Of a stretch of DNA of 64,000 nt, positions 50,544 to 59,257 are shown in pieces. Source of the DNA: Alphaproteobacteria bacterium (GTDB lineage Bacteria > Pseudomonadota > Alphaproteobacteria > Caulobacterales > Hyphomonadaceae); the NCBI GenBank assembly GCA_018830285.1, contig JAHJSB010000002.1:62001-126000 (forward strand), given 5' to 3'. Numbering within the stretch: position 1 is the stretch's first letter; every line of letters begins with the position of its first letter. Under the pieces are notes generated by a model, which was given only the letters and a program-made list of their open reading frames with translations, was not told the DNA's origin and did not search any database. The position numbers were made by a program, and so were the translations under genes.

Positions 50544-50984
50544 TCAGCTGGCGCTTGCGGCCGGGCCCGCGCCCAGCGGCTTCAGCTCACGCGGCTGATA
50601 ATTCTCGTCATGCTTGGCCAGCAACTGGCGCGCCGTGAACTTGCCATCCGCGTCGAACGAACCGATCGCCACGACGCCCTGTCCTTCGCGGAACAGGTCC
50701 GGCGCAATGCCGGTAAAGCTCACGGTGATCGTCGCCGGGCTATTGTCGATAACCGTGAACACGATCTCGCTGCCATCGCCCGGATAGGTAAGCGAACCGG
50801 GTGCCACCCAGCCGCCGACCTTCACGTCCTTGCCGATCTCCGGAATGCCATTTTCCGCAAGAACTTCAGGTGTGTAGAAAAGATTCGCATTCTGCCGCAG
50901 CGCGACGAAAGCGAGCGTCGCAGCAGCCAGCAACAGCGCGGCAGCAACGGCGAATGTCCAAAGTCGGCGGGTCCGGGCTCTCAT
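50544..50984 (-). CDS. ccmE: Cytochrome c maturation protein CcmE (CycJ)
   Basis: NLFYTPEVLAENG...KVGGWVAPGSL...EIVFTVIDN...HDENYQPREL (heme-binding His/Tyr region). Confidence 0.94.
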   Translation of the reverse strand: MRARTRRLWTFAVAAALLLAAATLAFVALRQNANLFYTPEVLAENGIPEIGKDVKVGGWVAPGSLTYPGDGSEIVFTVIDNSPATITVSFTGIAPDLFREGQGVVAIGSFDADGKFTARQLLAKHDENYQPRELKPLGAGPAASAS

Positions 50985-51050
50985 GACGCCAGTGTATACT
51001 GGCAACCGCCAATATTTGACAGTGCGGCAGATGCAGCAGCCCGCTTGGCG

Positions 51051-51647
51051 CTATTCTGCCGGGAGCATCTCGCTCTCGCCAATCACATCCAGCATCGCCC
51101 CGAAGCGTTCGCGGCGCGGGTCGTCAGGCGGCAATTTGGCGAATACGGCCCGCATCATTTGCGCGGCCTTTTCCTGATCGCCAGCCTGCGCGGCGCCCAT
51201 GGCCGCCCACATGCCCGCCTGCACCTGTGTATCGTCCAGCTCGTAAGCCCGCGCAAACAGCCGGGCCGCGTCCGGGCCGACCGCGCCGTCGCCCATCTCG
51301 ACCAGCACCTGTGCCAGCCCGACCAGTGCGGGCACATATGTCGCGTCCCGCCGCAGGGCAGACTGGTAGGCCCGGGCCGCATCGTCCGGGCGGTTTTGGC
51401 CGCGCAGCAGTTCAGCGATGAAATAATGAGGCTCTGGCGCGGCCGGCTGGTCGACGGCCGTCTGCTCCAGCCGCGCCAGCGTTTCCGCCGCGGTCAGCGT
51501 TTCCGGCGCGTTGCGGATCTTTTCCGTGATTTCGTGCTGGCGTTCGGCCATTGGCTGGTCGGCCATGCCGGGCCGCCCGATGGCAAGGTATCCGCCCACG
51601 CCAAGCGCCAGGCAAATCGCGACGATGATCATCTGGATACGGGTCAT
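51051..51647 (-). CDS. TPR protein, CcmI/CycH-like
   Basis: N-terminal TM, PEPHYFIAELLRGQNRPDDAARAYQSALRRDATYVPALVGLAQVLVE; first gene of the ccm cluster. Confidence 0.75.
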   Translation of the reverse strand: MTRIQMIIVAICLALGVGGYLAIGRPGMADQPMAERQHEITEKIRNAPETLTAAETLARLEQTAVDQPAAPEPHYFIAELLRGQNRPDDAARAYQSALRRDATYVPALVGLAQVLVEMGDGAVGPDAARLFARAYELDDTQVQAGMWAAMGAAQAGDQEKAAQMMRAVFAKLPPDDPRRERFGAMLDVIGESEMLPAE

Positions 51648-53071
51648 GATTTCGGAAACCTCAACCGCGCGCGCAGGCCGCCCTGTTCGCTCTGATCCAG
51701 CTCAAGCCGGCCCTTGTGCAGTTCGGCCAGCTCGGTGACGATCGACAGGCCCAGGCCCGTACCGGGTATCGTCTCGTCCAGCCGCACGCCGCGCTTCAGC
51801 GCGCCTTCGCGTTCCACGGGCGACAGGCCCGGCCCGTCATCCTCGACATCGATCACCAGTTCTTGCGGCGCGTCCGAAATCCGCACCAGCACATCCGCCT
51901 TCGCCCACTTGCAGGCATTGTCCATCAGGTTGCCGATCATTTCCTCGAAATCCTGTTTCTCGCCGCGAAATACCGCGCCCGTATCGCCCACAATGCTGAC
52001 ATTGATGCCCTTGGCATCGAACAGCCGGTTCAGCAACCGGGCAAGCGCCTCGATCACCGGCGTCACATCCGTGCGCGCGCCCAGTGTCTCGGCCCGGGCC
52101 GCCATCCGCGCTCGCTTCAGGTAGTGCTCCACATTCGCATGCATGGATTCGGTCTGGCGCTGCACGACATCGTCCAGCTGTGTCTCGCCCTTTGCCTCGT
52201 TGCGCAGTACCGCAATCGGGGTTTTCAGCGCATGCGCAAGATTTCCGACATGCGTCCTGGCCCGCTCGACCACATCGCGATTGTGGCCGATCAGCTTGTT
52301 CAGTTCCTCCGTCAGAGGACGAACCTCGATCGGATAGCCTTCCCGCAAGGTCTGCCGCGTGCCCGCGCGGATATCCGCGATATCATGTTCAATCCGCTTC
52401 AGCGGCTGCAGCGAAAACCGGATGCCGGCCACCATGGCTGCAAACACGCCGCCGAAGAGGGCAATCATCGTGCCCAGGAGCATGCTGCGGAAGCGGGTCG
52501 CTGCTGCATCATTTGGCGTCCGGTCGGCTGCGGCAACAAGCACCAGCGGCGTGTCCCGGTTCTCGAGGATGATCGCCTTGGCTGCCACGCGGACGCGTTG
52601 TTCGTCCGGCCCGTCATAGTCGGCAAATTGTGCCATCCCCGGTTCAGCAACCGCGCGGCGGATCTGCTCAGGTGTCACGGGCACCGGCTCGTCCCACAGG
52701 CTTTTGGAACGCAAATCCCCCTGGATGGCAAGGTCGGGCGTCAGGCCAACCACGGCCCAGTACTGCCCTGAATACTGCGTCTGGAAACGGGCATCGTGCG
52801 ACAGGAATTCCCGTTCGGCGTCGGTCACCCGGCCGTCTTCGAGGAAGGCACCCTCCTGGGTCATCTCGCGCGTCAGCGTGACCAATGTCTGTTCGAGGTC
52901 TTCTTCCAGCAGGGACAGGGTCTGCGCGCGGTACAGCGCCGACAGGGCCAGCGCGCCGCCGACCAGGACCACCAGCCCCCAAAGCGCCGCCGCAAGCATC
53001 ATCCGCCGGGCCAGCGAAACGCTCGGCCAGCGATCAATGAAACGCCTAACGGGTTTGCCCGAAATATCCAT
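51644..53071 (-). CDS. Sensor histidine kinase, PhoQ/FeuQ-like
   Basis: VGNLAHALKTPIAVLRNEAKGE H-box, IGNLMDNACKWAKADVLVR, GTGLGLSIVTELAELHKG; adjacent to ccmI. Confidence 0.92.
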   Translation of the reverse strand: MDISGKPVRRFIDRWPSVSLARRMMLAAALWGLVVLVGGALALSALYRAQTLSLLEEDLEQTLVTLTREMTQEGAFLEDGRVTDAEREFLSHDARFQTQYSGQYWAVVGLTPDLAIQGDLRSKSLWDEPVPVTPEQIRRAVAEPGMAQFADYDGPDEQRVRVAAKAIILENRDTPLVLVAAADRTPNDAAATRFRSMLLGTMIALFGGVFAAMVAGIRFSLQPLKRIEHDIADIRAGTRQTLREGYPIEVRPLTEELNKLIGHNRDVVERARTHVGNLAHALKTPIAVLRNEAKGETQLDDVVQRQTESMHANVEHYLKRARMAARAETLGARTDVTPVIEALARLLNRLFDAKGINVSIVGDTGAVFRGEKQDFEEMIGNLMDNACKWAKADVLVRISDAPQELVIDVEDDGPGLSPVEREGALKRGVRLDETIPGTGLGLSIVTELAELHKGRLELDQSEQGGLRARLRFPKS

Positions 53072-53096
53072 TCAGACGGTCTGGCACGCCAGGTGA

Positions 53097-53780
53097 CTAT
53101 CCTGCAACGCGCGCCTCGTTCTCGGGAACGATCAGCCGATAGCCAAGACCCCGCTCGGTCTGGATACGTTCAACGCCGATCTTGCGGCGCAAACGCCCGA
53201 TGAATACTTCGATCGTGTTTGAATCGCGGTCGAAGTCCTGATCATAGATATGCTCGACCAGTTCGGTGCGCGGCACGACCCGGCCCTGATGGTGCATCAG
53301 GTAGGAGAGAACGCGATATTCGTGCGCCGTCAGCTTGATCGGCTCGCCATTGACCATGGCCCGCGCCGCGCGTGTGTCGACCATCAGCTTGCCGGCCTCC
53401 AGCGTTGCGGCCGAATGCCCTGCGGCCCGGCGCAGCAGCGCCCGCAGGCGCGCCAGCAATTCCTCCGTCACGAATGGCTTGGCCAGGTAGTCGTCGGCTC
53501 CGGCGTCGAAGCCCGCCACTTTCTCGCTCCACTGGTCGCGCGCTGTGAGAATCAGCACGGGGAAGGATTTCCCGTCCGCGCGCCATTTCTTCAGAATGCT
53601 TACGCCGTCCATCTTGGGCAGGCCAAGGTCCAGGATCACCGCGTCATAGGGTTCGGTATCGCCGAGGAAGTGCCCGTCCTCGCCATCGGCGGCCAGATCG
53701 ACAGCATAGCCTGACTGCGACAACACGTCGGCCAGCTGCCGGCGCAGGTCTGCATCATCTTCAACGACTAGGATACGCAT
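53097..53780 (-). CDS. Response regulator, PhoP/FeuP-like
   Basis: MRILVVEDDADLRRQLADVLSQSGYAVDLAADGEDG...AVILDLGLPKMDGVSILKKWR...IEVFIGRLRRKIGVERIQTERGLGYRL. Confidence 0.94.
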   Translation of the reverse strand: MRILVVEDDADLRRQLADVLSQSGYAVDLAADGEDGHFLGDTEPYDAVILDLGLPKMDGVSILKKWRADGKSFPVLILTARDQWSEKVAGFDAGADDYLAKPFVTEELLARLRALLRRAAGHSAATLEAGKLMVDTRAARAMVNGEPIKLTAHEYRVLSYLMHHQGRVVPRTELVEHIYDQDFDRDSNTIEVFIGRLRRKIGVERIQTERGLGYRLIVPENEARVAG

Positions 53781-53814
53781 GGAAATTACCTTCCGTATAA
53801 CGGGTTAACACGAA

Positions 53815-54129
53815 TCACGCGCCGCGCCGATCCGTGATTGATCCGGACTGGGCGTCGACGACAAAGCGCATCTTGCGCCCGTCACCTGCCATCCAGTCTA
53901 TATGATATTCGGCGCCGCCGCCTTGTTTTGAAACAAGGTCTGCGCCGAGCTGGTAGCCGCCATACTCGCGTTTCAGCATCTGGAATATCCTGCTTAACGG
54001 CACGGTCTTGCCATCGCGCACGGCGTCGCGCGCCTGTCCCGGCGAAAAGGAATCGCCCCAGCCCTGTGCAATCGCAGGTCCGGCAGACAACAGCACCACG
54101 GCTGCAAGGGAGGCAAAAATCCGCTTCAT
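53815..54129 (-). CDS. PepSY-domain periplasmic protein
   Basis: MKRIFASLAAVVLLSAGPAIAQ...SFSPGQARDAVRDGKTVPLSRIFQMLKREYGGYQLGADLV...YHIDWMAGDGRKMRFVVDAQSGSI. Confidence 0.8.
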   Translation of the reverse strand: MKRIFASLAAVVLLSAGPAIAQGWGDSFSPGQARDAVRDGKTVPLSRIFQMLKREYGGYQLGADLVSKQGGGAEYHIDWMAGDGRKMRFVVDAQSGSITDRRGA

Positions 54130-54242
54130 GGGCCCAGCGTATAGGGTCAAAGCCCTGAATGTGAAGTGAACACCTGAAACAGAAGAGTTCACGACTGGCT
54201 GCATCAACCTCTGAATGCAACCAGATTTTCGATTTAGTAACC

Positions 54243-54917
54243 TTGAGAAGGCTTTTTCGGCTATCACAAACTGAAGACTTGTTCGAAATATACTACGTTT
54301 TCAATTGTATAGCTAACGAACATGATTTCGTTCACGTGTTGATGGCGACTCTTGTCCTCGGTTTCCGCATCGCGTGCGCACAGGTCGTATTTGTCCGAAT
54401 CCTGGTCGCCCTGTCGCGACGCGGACAACTCATCTGGATGATCGCAGCCGGCACGGTTATGGGCATTGGTGCCTGGGCGACACATTTCATTGCCCTTCTG
54501 GGATATCGCCCGGGTTTCGCCGTGGAGTTCGACGGCTGGATCACGATCCTGTCGCCCCTCATAACGATTGCAGGCTTCATTGCGACGGCGGCCCTGCTGA
54601 CGCCCGGAAAGACCGCATCGACGCCAGCAATGACTGTGGCGCGCCGACTGGGATGCGCCGTTTTCGCGACAGCTTCTGTTGCCGCCATGCATTTCTTCGG
54701 CATGAGCGCCCTGAAGGCCTCGGCGATTATCGAGTATGATCGCGTGACCAATCTCGCCGCATTCGGCATCGGCTTTATCGGCTTCTCGGTCACCTATTTT
54801 GCCGGATTGCTCCTGTCCCCGCGACTTGCCAGTGGCATCGCCCGGCCACAGCCCTTGGCGATCGATCGCAGTTGGTGCGCCAGGCCGTTAGGCGTCTCTG
54901 CCTCGGACGCAGCCTGA
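54243..54917 (+). CDS. MHYT-domain integral membrane protein (stand-alone)
   Basis: GIGAWATHFIALLGYRPGF and VAAMHFFGMSAL MHYT-like repeats; no GGDEF/EAL follows; start uncertain. Confidence 0.7.
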   Translation: MRRLFRLSQTEDLFEIYYVFNCIANEHDFVHVLMATLVLGFRIACAQVVFVRILVALSRRGQLIWMIAAGTVMGIGAWATHFIALLGYRPGFAVEFDGWITILSPLITIAGFIATAALLTPGKTASTPAMTVARRLGCAVFATASVAAMHFFGMSALKASAIIEYDRVTNLAAFGIGFIGFSVTYFAGLLLSPRLASGIARPQPLAIDRSWCARPLGVSASDAA

Positions 54918-54931
54918 CCCGGGGACCGGCG

Positions 54932-55813
54932 TTATCTTCCTTCGGCCCACTTCTTCAGCCCGGGATCATTCGGATCATCCAGCATGATCTTGAGCCGCGC
55001 ATAAAGGTTTCCCGGCGTACTCGCCTGCACGCCCTTGCCGCGCAGGCGCAGCTGGGCGTCAGAGTTTGAGCCAGCCGGGACTTTCAGCGTCACAGGGCCC
55101 GAGGGCGTCCTGACCTCGACGCTGCCGCCCATCACCGCTGTCTTCAGGCTGATCGGAACGGTCATGCGCAGGTCCTTGCCGTCCCGCTCCCAGATATTGC
55201 TGGGCCGCACTTCCACTTCCAGCAGCGCATCGCCGGGGGCTCCACCGTTAGGCGAAGGCTGGCCCTGGCTCTTGAGGCGCAGCGTCTGGCCCGTATCGAT
55301 TCCGGCCGGGATATTGACGTCCAGCGCTGTGCCGTCTGCCATGGTCATGCGGCGGCGCGCGCCCGTGATCGCATCCTCGAACGAAATTTCGACCCGGTAT
55401 CGTATGTCGCGCCCCTTTTGCGGGCCCGGGTTGCGCCGCCGCCCGCCGCCCCCGAACATGCCACCCAAGATGTCTTCGAACGGATCGCCCTGCGCGCCGT
55501 CGAACGGACGGCCGCCCCGCGATTCCCAACGATGTGTGCCGCCTCCGCCTGGAAATCCGCCTGGTCCACCGCCCGGAAATCCAGCCGGATTGCCGTCGCC
55601 ATCGATTTCGCCCCGGTCGAACTTGCCCTTCTTCTCCTTGTCGCCAAGGATGTCCCAGGCCTGCGACACGCGCTTGAACTCTTCCATCTTCTTGGAATCG
55701 TCGGGGTGCAGGTCAGGGTGCAGGGCTTTTGCCTTGTTGCGATAGGCTTTTTTGATCTCGCCCTCACTCGCGGTGCGAGGAACGCCAAGCACGGTGTAGG
55801 GATCCAGGGCCAA
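54932..55813 (-). CDS. DnaJ C-terminal domain (CbpA-like) co-chaperone
   Basis: DPYTVLGVPRTASEGEIKKAYRNKAKALHPDLHPDD...GRDIRYRVEISFEDAITGARRRMTMADG. Confidence 0.93.
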   Translation of the reverse strand: MALDPYTVLGVPRTASEGEIKKAYRNKAKALHPDLHPDDSKKMEEFKRVSQAWDILGDKEKKGKFDRGEIDGDGNPAGFPGGGPGGFPGGGGTHRWESRGGRPFDGAQGDPFEDILGGMFGGGGRRRNPGPQKGRDIRYRVEISFEDAITGARRRMTMADGTALDVNIPAGIDTGQTLRLKSQGQPSPNGGAPGDALLEVEVRPSNIWERDGKDLRMTVPISLKTAVMGGSVEVRTPSGPVTLKVPAGSNSDAQLRLRGKGVQASTPGNLYARLKIMLDDPNDPGLKKWAEGR

Positions 55814-55858
55814 GGGCGGGTCTTCCTTATCTTTGTGAAAAATCAGTTCCGCACAGAG

Positions 55859-56705
55859 TTAGGGTGTTCCGGGCCCGATTGAAACCCATGGTCCGGTGCG
55901 ACCATCAGCGCCAATCTCGGCCACCCGCGTGGCAGTTGCGCCGCCGGGAAGCGTCGCCTCCGGCACGGCCACGGCAAACCGGCCTTCAAACCCGCTACCT
56001 TCATCCACCTCCACCGCGAACCGACCGTCGTTCGCCGCCTCGGGAAACGTCCAGCTTTCGGCCACGTCTGCACCGCGCCGCGTCCACTGCAACTGGTCGC
56101 CTGACCGCCGCAAGTGCGCCACACTCCAGGGAAGGCCCGCCATATTGTCAAAGGCCAAAGTGGCTGCGACCTCACCCCCCAGCCGTGTGCCAGTCCATGG
56201 CCAGTCCAACTTCGCCCGGACTGACGCGCGAACCACGGCCTCGTCCAGCAGGACCACCCGCGCCCCAGCCTCCGCCGCCGGGTGAATATGCGCGCAGCAC
56301 ATTCGCCCTGTCCCACAGCCCGACCGGCCCGGCGCCAGCACGGCCCGCTCGCGTATCGCATCTGCCACGAGGCCCGCCAGCACACTCACCTCGCCGGGCC
56401 ATGAGTCTGCCCATGCCGCCACCAGCGGACGAGACGCGCCTGTCGCTCCCGGCAGGCCCGGCCCGTCAATCACGACAAGATCCACCTCGCCAAATTCGGG
56501 CACGGGCGGCGCCAATGGTCCCGGCGCCAGCCCCCCGCAACTGCGCCAGAGATTCCACATCCGCCACCATGCGGACACAGCGATAGGCCACCGCATTGCG
56601 CAGATAGCCGTCCTGCGTCAGCGCCGCCGCGTCGCGCCTGCCCCAGGCCGGTGCCCCCAGTTGTGACAGCGCAACCAGCGGCACAGCCCTCTTCGCTTCT
56701 CGTCG
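55859..56705 (-). pseudogene. Gene transfer agent (GTA)/phage remnant: portal N-terminus fused to orfg15-like tail-protein C-terminus
   Basis: Portal-like REAKRAVPLVALSQLGAPAWGRRDAAALTQDGYLRNAVAYRCVRMVAD (after an in-frame stop) followed in another frame by PPVPEFGEVDLVVIDGPGLPGA..., GPVGLWDRANVLR (third frame), GARVVLLDEAVV and PWSVAHLRRSGDQLQWTRRG... Confidence 0.65.
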
Positions 56706-56962
56706 TGTCCGTGCAAAGGGTCAGCCCAGATTCATGTTGCGCCTCGCTACCATGGGAACGTCGTCCGATGTCGCGAATTTAACCCGGCCGGGTCTGCGGT
56801 CGGAGAAGATGGCCGATTTTTCAAGGAATCCTCGGGCATTACATTGGAAAGCTGATGGAAAATGGCCTCCGGCTCCTGCATTTTTCCAAGCGCAGGCAAT
56901 AGCCATGCGGGGCCAAATCTGCTTTGTGCCGCGATTGTGACAGGGGAAGAGGAGCTAGCAGC

Positions 56963-57847
56963 ATGTCGGCACACGTGATCTCGATCGCGAACTCGAAGGG
57001 CGGTGTCGGCAAGACAACCACCTGCGTCAGCCTCGCCGAAGCCTTTGCGGCGTCCGGTCGCCGAACGCTCGTCGTCGATCTCGACACCCAGGCCAACGCG
57101 TCCCTGCTCGTCTACGGCCATGAGGGCGACGAACACCTGTTCCAGGCGATCAACGAATACGCGACGATTTCCGACTGGCTGCTCGAGAACTTCTTTGCCG
57201 GCGAACAGAAGCGCCTGTCCGAATTCGTCGTCACCAATGCCAGCGACGTGACATATAATGGCAAGTCGCTGCCGCTGGACCTGATCCCGTCCTCGCCCCG
57301 CCTGCGCAAGACAGAGCGCGAGCTGATCTATGAACTCACCGCCAAGAAATATTCGATGGAGGCCCTGCAGGGCCAGGTCGGCCGCCGCCTGCGCGACGAT
57401 TTCAACCTCCTGAAAACTGACTATGACGTCATCATTTGCGATTGCCCGCCCGGCATATCGGTGATGACCGAAAGCGTGCTCGCCGCCAGCCACCTGATCA
57501 TCGTACCCACGATCCCGGATTTCATGTCCACGCTGGGCCTCGACCTGTTCACTGGCGACATCATGCAGAATCTGCGAGACAGGGATATCGAAAGCCTGCC
57601 CGTCGTGCTGGCCACGCGATACGACGACACGCCACACCAGAAAGTGGTCCTCCAGGCCATGCGCGAAGCGGCGAATTCCAAGGAAGCCGAATTCGAAATG
57701 TTCAACACCGTCATCCCGCTCAAGACCGGTTTTGCCTCCAACCCGATTGAGCTCGGCCCGGATCCGACCCTCGCCGCCAAATGGCCAGGCGAAGCGCTCG
57801 GCATCATCGACAAGCTTCTCAAAGAAGTTCAGGAGCGGCTGAAATGA
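56963..57847 (+). CDS. ParA/MinD-family ATPase (orphan)
   Basis: MSAHVISIANSKGGVGKTTTCVSLAEAFAASGRRTLVVDLDTQANASLLVYG; DYDVIICDCPPGIS. Confidence 0.95.
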   Translation: MSAHVISIANSKGGVGKTTTCVSLAEAFAASGRRTLVVDLDTQANASLLVYGHEGDEHLFQAINEYATISDWLLENFFAGEQKRLSEFVVTNASDVTYNGKSLPLDLIPSSPRLRKTERELIYELTAKKYSMEALQGQVGRRLRDDFNLLKTDYDVIICDCPPGISVMTESVLAASHLIIVPTIPDFMSTLGLDLFTGDIMQNLRDRDIESLPVVLATRYDDTPHQKVVLQAMREAANSKEAEFEMFNTVIPLKTGFASNPIELGPDPTLAAKWPGEALGIIDKLLKEVQERLK

Positions 57848-58290
57848 GCGGACTGACGGCGACCGGGGGCACCGCCGCACTGGCCGCCCTGCTCGACAAT
57901 CGCAACCGTTTCGGCAAGCTGCTCGACAAGGACTTTGCCGCCGCCACCGGCCTGCTCGTTCGCAAGCTCATGAATGCTGCCGGCCAGACATGCGATGACA
58001 TGATCGCCCTGCGCGACGCGGTCGGCACCGAAATATTCGAGACCGAACTCAAGAAACTCTCCGCCCACCAGGCCCGCCTGCTCGCTCGCCGCCTCGACAA
58101 GGCGGTCGACGATTTCGAAGTCTCCACCGCTGGCGCCGCCGTCGCCCATATCCGCAAGGTCATGGCCGGCGAGCCGACCGTCACCGAAGCCGCCCCTGCG
58201 AGCGACACGCCAGGCGACACACCGCCGACCGATGACGACACCCCGAAGAACAGCTATTTCGGCCGCAAGTCCTTCCGCGCTGGCAACTAG
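57844..58290 (+). CDS. Hypothetical protein, translationally coupled partner of ParA
   Basis: ATGA overlap with the parA stop; helical MSGLTATGGTAALAALLDNRNRFGKLLDKDFAAATGLLVRKLMNAAGQTCDDMIALRDAV...with acidic/Pro tail. Confidence 0.75.
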   Translation: MSGLTATGGTAALAALLDNRNRFGKLLDKDFAAATGLLVRKLMNAAGQTCDDMIALRDAVGTEIFETELKKLSAHQARLLARRLDKAVDDFEVSTAGAAVAHIRKVMAGEPTVTEAAPASDTPGDTPPTDDDTPKNSYFGRKSFRAGN

Positions 58291-58587
58291 AGCGCCCTTA
58301 TCCGCGGCCCCTCGTCGCGTTCAAGCATCAGCGCCCACACCGCCCATGAACATCCATGTCCGCCATGGGCCCGGCGGCGGGAACCTGCGTATCCAGCGCG
58401 GCGAACAGGAACGGATTTCGTTTCAGGTGGGCCTTCATCTCCGTATCGAGATAGTGCAGCCCCCATTTCGCGAGCGCCCTCAGCGCGTAGTCTTGCGGCG
58501 TCCAGGCGTCGGTACTCTTCAACTTCTTCAAGGCGCTCCCAAACGTCATCCTCGTCCTCCGCCTCATCAATATCCGTTTCCGTGTCG

Positions 58588-58893
58588 TCAGACGCCCTGC
58601 GGCCAGCCGCCCCCATCGCCGCCTCCGTGGGGCGCAGCCTCCGCCGCCAGCTGGATTTGCGGGCGCTCCACCTTGCCACCATTCGCCATTGTCTCGGCCA
58701 GCGCGTCGAACTCCCGGCGCAGGCTCAGCCACGCCATCTCGAACGGCGCCTCCGGCCCGTCGAGGTTGTCTGCATGGATCGCTGCGTTCACCGTTTTCCG
58801 GTCCCGCCCCATCCGCCCGGCAATCGCGTCGCCCGTATATCCCAGCAACCAGTAGAGGCGGATCTCCCGCGCCTCCCGCCCACTCACCTGCAA
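58588..58893 (-). CDS. Helix-turn-helix protein (possible small-terminase- or regulator-like), possibly frameshifted at 3' end
   Basis: MQVSGREAREIRLYWLLGYTGDAIAGRMGRDRKTVNAAIHADNLDGPEAPFEMAWLSLRREFDALAETMANGG; coding-like sequence continues downstream in other frames. Confidence 0.5.
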   Translation of the reverse strand: MQVSGREAREIRLYWLLGYTGDAIAGRMGRDRKTVNAAIHADNLDGPEAPFEMAWLSLRREFDALAETMANGGKVERPQIQLAAEAAPHGGGDGGGWPQGV

Positions 58894-59257
58894 TCATTTT
58901 CCCGGTGTGATCATGGAGCGGAGTATACGTCACCCTGCAATACGGTCGGAAAACAGACGCCCTCTCCCCGTTACGAGTCCAGGTTGGCCTCCACCTAACC
59001 TGCCCTTTTCATGGGGGAGGAGTTCCATGCTTGTGCACTGAACTTTCCAGACAGGGCATCCTGCTCCTCCCGCTCGAAGGGGGCGGCCAGGTGGGGATCT
59101 ACGGACCACTCACTGGAAGCCCGTTGCAGAGGAGAACACATTCCCTGCACCAAACCGCCTAGAACAAGTACCACCCCTGCCCGAAAGCCAGACCTTTCCC
59201 GCCTTATTCGGGGCGCAGCTTCCAATCATTGCAATTCAGCAATGAAAGGAAAACGCC

